In this document: piece after piece, positions 34,825-37,875 of the stretch
Numbering within the stretch: position 1 is the stretch's first letter
How the letters are laid out: every line of letters begins with the position of its first letter
Assembly (NCBI RefSeq): GCF_009496285.1
Contig: NZ_WIJK01000023.1
Coordinates: 1-37,875 of the forward strand
Source of the DNA: Streptococcus mitis
GTDB taxonomy: Bacteria > Bacillota > Bacilli > Lactobacillales > Streptococcaceae
Length of the DNA: 37,875 nucleotides
Reading direction: 5' to 3'
Notes under the pieces: model-generated
What the model was told of the DNA's origin: nothing
Seen by the model: the letters and a program-made list of their open reading frames with translations, nothing else
Databases searched by the model: none
Program-made: the position numbers and the translations under genes

Positions 34825-35052
34825 ATGATACAACTCATCGTCAACGCATTCGTCGAAAAAGAGAAGACTGGAGCAGTCGTCGAAGTTTTATATGCTAGTA
34901 GCGATCATGAAAAAGTGAAAGCTAAGTATGAAGAGCTAGTTGCACAATATCCTGAAAACTATTTAGCCATCTATGATTTACCATTGGATACGGATTTGAA
35001 TACACTGGATCATTATCCATCTGTGTGGATTGGGAAAGAAGAATTTGAGTAA
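34825..35052 (+). CDS. Small conserved protein, 75 residues
   Basis: The 75-aa acidic protein contains VEVLYASSDHEKVKAKYEELVAQYPENY and ends YPSVWIGKEEFE, a small alpha/beta pattern with no signal or membrane segment. I recall a similar small gene between purK and purB in pneumococcus, so this is probably the resident gene of the slot. Its 3' end is duplicated before the kinase gene. No good ribosome-binding site lies near ATG 34825, and a hairpin lies just upstream. The next gene starts 5 nt after it. Confidence 0.75.
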   Translation: MIQLIVNAFVEKEKTGAVVEVLYASSDHEKVKAKYEELVAQYPENYLAIYDLPLDTDLNTLDHYPSVWIGKEEFE

Positions 35053-35057
35053 AAATT

Positions 35058-36311
35058 ATGGGATTATTTAATTTTGGAAAACCAAAAGATGAAATATTAG
35101 AAGCTAAGTTACAAAAACTTACCGATGATATTGAAATAAAAAAGGTAGATCTAGCCAAATTAGAGCAACAAATAAAAAAAGGGAAAGAAGTAATCTCGCT
35201 AGATACTGAACTTGCCCAGAAGAGAAATGAGTTAGCTCAATTAAATGAGGAAATTGCCGTGGCAAATGGCAGTCTAAATTTGCAGGAATTTGGTTTCTTT
35301 GAAAGACAATATAGCTTTTCTGATAGTACAAAGTATAAAGATAAATTAGATTCTTTAAGAATGCAACAAAAATCCATGGTTAAAAATGGAATTGCTGGAA
35401 GAATAATCACTCCTATGCTCTTAGATAATAGTAAAAGTAAAGGAAAGGCTATGCAGAATCAACTAATTAAAGCAGCTTTAAGAGGCTTTAATGGTGAGGC
35501 TGATGCTCTTTTAGTCAAGGTTTCAGTGGTAAATGTTGACAATAAAATTAAAGCTTTAAGAAAAGTGTTTGAACAGTTGAATAAAATGTATTCACGGAAT
35601 TTAATTGAAATCACTTATACATATTTAGATTTAAAAATTGAAGAGCTACGTTTAGCAGCTGAGTACGAACTTCAGAAACAAGAAGAAAAAGAGTTGCTTC
35701 GTGAACAACGGGAAAAGGAACGAGAAGATAAAAAACTTCAAGCTGAGATTAAAGCGAAACGAAAACAATTGGAGAAGGATAGAGATCACTTTAAGAATAT
35801 GGTTGCCAAGGTAACAGAGTTACTGAAAGAAGCAAAAAATGATGAAGTAGATGAACTCAGACGCCAATTAGCTGAATATCAAGATAAACTATCTGAATTA
35901 GATGAAATTGAAGAAGATATTGATTATAGAGAAGGCCATGCTACGGCTGGATATGTCTATGTAATATCTAACATAGGTTCTTTTGGTGAAGATGTATATA
36001 AAATTGGAGTAACTCGCCGTTTAGAGCCATTGGAACGAATTAGGGAATTGAGCAGTGCATCTGTACCATTCCAATTTGATGTCCATGCGTTGATATTTAG
36101 TGAGGAAGCATTTGCACTGGAAACAGAATTGCACAATCAACTTGCTAATTATAAAGTAAATAAGGTGAATGGTCGCAAAGAATATTTCAAGGTTCCTTTT
36201 GCAATTATTAAAGAAATTTTAGATACTCACAAAGAGTTAACAGTAGAAATGATAGAAAATGCAGAAGCATTTGAATATAGACAAACTAAAGCCATTGAAG
36301 AACAACAGTAG
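35058..36311 (+). CDS. Coiled-coil protein with a GIY-YIG (T5orf172-like) C-terminal domain
   Basis: The 417-aa protein has an N-terminal DUF4041-like part (about 1-190, with coiled coil 12-85), a long charged coiled coil (about 195-290, KQEEKELLREQREKEREDK). Its C-terminal domain from GYVYVISNIGSFGEDVYKIG resembles the T5orf172/MUG113 branch of GIY-YIG nucleases: YVYVI and YKIGVTR supply the two Tyr-containing strands, then R55-like arginines (RIRELSS) and E/H residues (LETELHNQL). Proteins of this architecture occur in phages and accessory islands; the role is unknown. It is 5 nt after the small gene and likely cotranscribed. Confidence 0.8.
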   Translation: MGLFNFGKPKDEILEAKLQKLTDDIEIKKVDLAKLEQQIKKGKEVISLDTELAQKRNELAQLNEEIAVANGSLNLQEFGFFERQYSFSDSTKYKDKLDSLRMQQKSMVKNGIAGRIITPMLLDNSKSKGKAMQNQLIKAALRGFNGEADALLVKVSVVNVDNKIKALRKVFEQLNKMYSRNLIEITYTYLDLKIEELRLAAEYELQKQEEKELLREQREKEREDKKLQAEIKAKRKQLEKDRDHFKNMVAKVTELLKEAKNDEVDELRRQLAEYQDKLSELDEIEEDIDYREGHATAGYVYVISNIGSFGEDVYKIGVTRRLEPLERIRELSSASVPFQFDVHALIFSEEAFALETELHNQLANYKVNKVNGRKEYFKVPFAIIKEILDTHKELTVEMIENAEAFEYRQTKAIEEQQ

Positions 36312-36379
36312 AAATGAAAATAAAGATTTCCTAATGTTATTCTGGCTAAGTGAACCATCAAAAGAAAGGAAAAGAAAAC

Positions 36380-37678
36380 ATGATTGGTAGATATAGTCGC
36401 CCTGAGATGGCGAACATTTGGAGTGAAGAAAATAAATACCGTGCTTGGCTTGAGGTGGAAATCCTCGCTGACGAGGCATGGGCTGAGTTGGGGGAAATCC
36501 CTAAGGAAGATGTGGCTTTGATTCGTGAAAAAGCGGACTTTGACATCGACCGTATTTTGGAGATTGAGCAAGAGACTCGCCACGATGTGGTGGCTTTCAC
36601 ACGTGCGGTTTCTGAAACGCTTGGCGAGGAGCGTAAGTGGGTCCACTATGGCTTGACTTCTACCGACGTGGTGGATACGGCCTACGGTTACCTTTACAAG
36701 CAAGCCAACGACATCATCCGTCGTGACCTCGAAAACTTCACCAACATCATCGCTGACAAGGCTAAGGAGCACAAGTTCACCATCATGATGGGTCGTACAC
36801 ACGGTGTGCACGCTGAGCCGACAACTTTTGGTCTGAAATTAGCGACTTGGTACAGTGAAATGAAGCGCAATATCGAGCGTTTCGAGCATGCGGCTGCTGG
36901 TGTGGAAGCTGGTAAGATTTCTGGTGCGGTTGGAAACTTTGCTAACATCCCACCATTTGTGGAGCAATACGTCTGCGACAAACTCGGTATCCGTGCTCAA
37001 GAAATCTCTACACAGGTGCTTCCTCGTGACCTTCACGCTGAGTACTTTGCAGTTCTTGCTAGCATCGCAACTTCCATCGAGCGTATGGCAACGGAAATCC
37101 GTGGTCTTCAAAAATCTGAGCAACGCGAAGTAGAAGAGTTCTTTGCTAAAGGGCAAAAAGGGTCTTCAGCAATGCCTCACAAACGTAACCCTATCGGTTC
37201 TGAAAATATGACAGGTCTTGCGCGTGTTATCCGTGGTCACATGATTACGGCCTATGAGAATGTTGCTCTCTGGCACGAACGTGATATCTCTCACTCATCA
37301 GCTGAGCGCATCATCACACCAGATACGACTATTCTGATCGACTACATGCTCAACCGTTTTGGAAATATCGTCAAGAACTTGACGGTCTTCCCAGAAAATA
37401 TGGTCCGCAACATGAACTCTACATTTGGTTTGATATTCAGTCAACGTGCTATGCTTACCTTGATTGAAAAAGGTATGACGCGTGAACAAGCTTACGACCT
37501 TGTTCAACCGAAGACAGCCCAATCATGGGATAACCAAGTCGACTTCAAACCACTTCTTGAAGCCGATCCAGAGGTGACATCACGCCTCACCCAAGAGGAA
37601 ATTGATGAGATCTTCAACCCTGTATACTACACCAAACGAGTAGATGATATCTTTGACCGCCTCGGACTCGGTGACTAA
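36380..37678 (+). CDS. purB: Adenylosuccinate lyase
   Basis: PurB cleaves SAICAR to AICAR and adenylosuccinate to AMP, both with release of fumarate. The 432-aa protein has [11 protein letters not shown] at the start, [33 protein letters not shown] and the fumarase-superfamily signature [18 protein letters not shown] 36380 follows AAAGGAAAAG; the frame opens 10 codons earlier without a site. It is the last pur gene here and completes the pathway that PurA begins for AMP. Confidence 0.97.
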   Translation: MIGRYSRPEMANIWSEENKYRAWLEVEILADEAWAELGEIPKEDVALIREKADFDIDRILEIEQETRHDVVAFTRAVSETLGEERKWVHYGLTSTDVVDTAYGYLYKQANDIIRRDLENFTNIIADKAKEHKFTIMMGRTHGVHAEPTTFGLKLATWYSEMKRNIERFEHAAAGVEAGKISGAVGNFANIPPFVEQYVCDKLGIRAQEISTQVLPRDLHAEYFAVLASIATSIERMATEIRGLQKSEQREVEEFFAKGQKGSSAMPHKRNPIGSENMTGLARVIRGHMITAYENVALWHERDISHSSAERIITPDTTILIDYMLNRFGNIVKNLTVFPENMVRNMNSTFGLIFSQRAMLTLIEKGMTREQAYDLVQPKTAQSWDNQVDFKPLLEADPEVTSRLTQEEIDEIFNPVYYTKRVDDIFDRLGLGD

Positions 37679-37728
37679 TATGCTGTGATAGGTTCACAAG
37701 TAAAACAGTACTTATATTTAACACAAAA

Positions 37729-37750
37729 AAGCGAGACTTAAGTCCCGCTT
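37729..37750 (-). terminator. Hairpin, terminator for minus-strand transcription
   Basis: AAGCGAGACTTAAGTCCCGCTT is self-complementary. A run of six T's follows only on the minus strand, so it would stop transcription coming from the right. It may also protect the purB mRNA end. Confidence 0.65.
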
Positions 37751-37767
37751 CAGATTGAAGACAAAGT

Positions 37768-37799
37768 CCTTAGAACTCAAGTTTCTAAGGGATTTTCTT
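37768..37799 (+). terminator. Terminator after purB
   Basis: CCTTAGAA and TTTCTAAGG pair around a short loop, followed by GATTTTCTTT. Confidence 0.7.
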
Positions 37800-37875
37800 T
37801 GGCTCATTGTCAACTGTAGTGGGTTGAATAAAAACTAACATCTGGAGAGGACAATTGATGTCCTCTTCATTTTTA
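37800..37875. mobile_element. Possible end of an insertion sequence at the window edge
   Basis: GGCTCATTGTCAACTGTAGTG is a phrase I associate with the ends of ISL3-type insertion sequences in pneumococci, and GAGAGGACA/TGTCCTCTT forms a hairpin (37844-37866). No transposase is visible in the window. The assignment is from memory of a common pneumococcal repeat and is tentative. Confidence 0.3.

Overview
This window is chromosomal DNA from a mitis-group Streptococcus, most likely S. mitis or a close relative of S. pneumoniae. The gene order from an rRNA operon through purA, tadA, dut, radA, prs, recO, plsX, comAB and the pur cluster to purB matches what I recall of the pneumococcal chromosome near the origin. 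Most proteins look nearly pneumococcal. ComB is clearly diverged, and several intergenic slots carry other genes. A BOX repeat, a CiaR-type small RNA and pneumococcal-style competence promoters support the assignment. It rests on memory of these families, not on a search.

Layout. 1-240: end of an rRNA operon (5S, tRNA-Asn). 240-2520: comW (competence), purA with a PurBox, and a CiaR-controlled small RNA. 2570-6530: tadA, SRP RNA, then a late-competence box driving dut, a histidine phosphatase and radA. Here the phosphatase plus the first part of radA has been duplicated, leaving a broken radA copy and an alien fragment between the copies. 6600-9700: an AIM24-family protein, beta-carbonic anhydrase, prs and a CoA-binding protein. 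9724-10890: a BOX element runs into the 3' end of a UPF0324/YeiH-type exporter on the minus strand. 11041-14208: overlapping aminotransferase, recO, plsX and acyl carrier protein genes. 14240-15170: a small double-glycine bacteriocin locus whose main gene has a nonsense codon, followed by a duplicated terminator-plus-ComE-like-promoter unit around a small membrane protein. 15211-18717: comA and comB, the competence-peptide exporter.

18800-37678: the purine biosynthesis cluster purC-L-F-M-N-H-D-E-K-B, taking PRPP to IMP and on to AMP. Prs and PurA elsewhere in the window supply PRPP and the first AMP-branch step. The cluster is interrupted in several places: a short duplicated purM start and strong hairpins between purF and purM, two small unknown genes between purN and purH, a compact multi-helix element between purD and purE, and a 4.3-kb accessory island between purK and purB. 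The island holds a membrane protein, a soluble Hanks-type Ser/Thr kinase with an unknown C-terminal half, a small conserved protein present once intact and once as a 3' fragment, and a coiled-coil protein with a GIY-YIG (T5orf172-like) end. It is the best candidate here for an undescribed system, possibly anti-phage, but that function is inferred from domain types and location only.

Overall, housekeeping purine, lipid and DNA-repair genes are interleaved with three layers of competence control (ComW, ComAB with ComE-like sites, and the dut-radA late box) plus a CiaR small RNA of the class known to act on comC.
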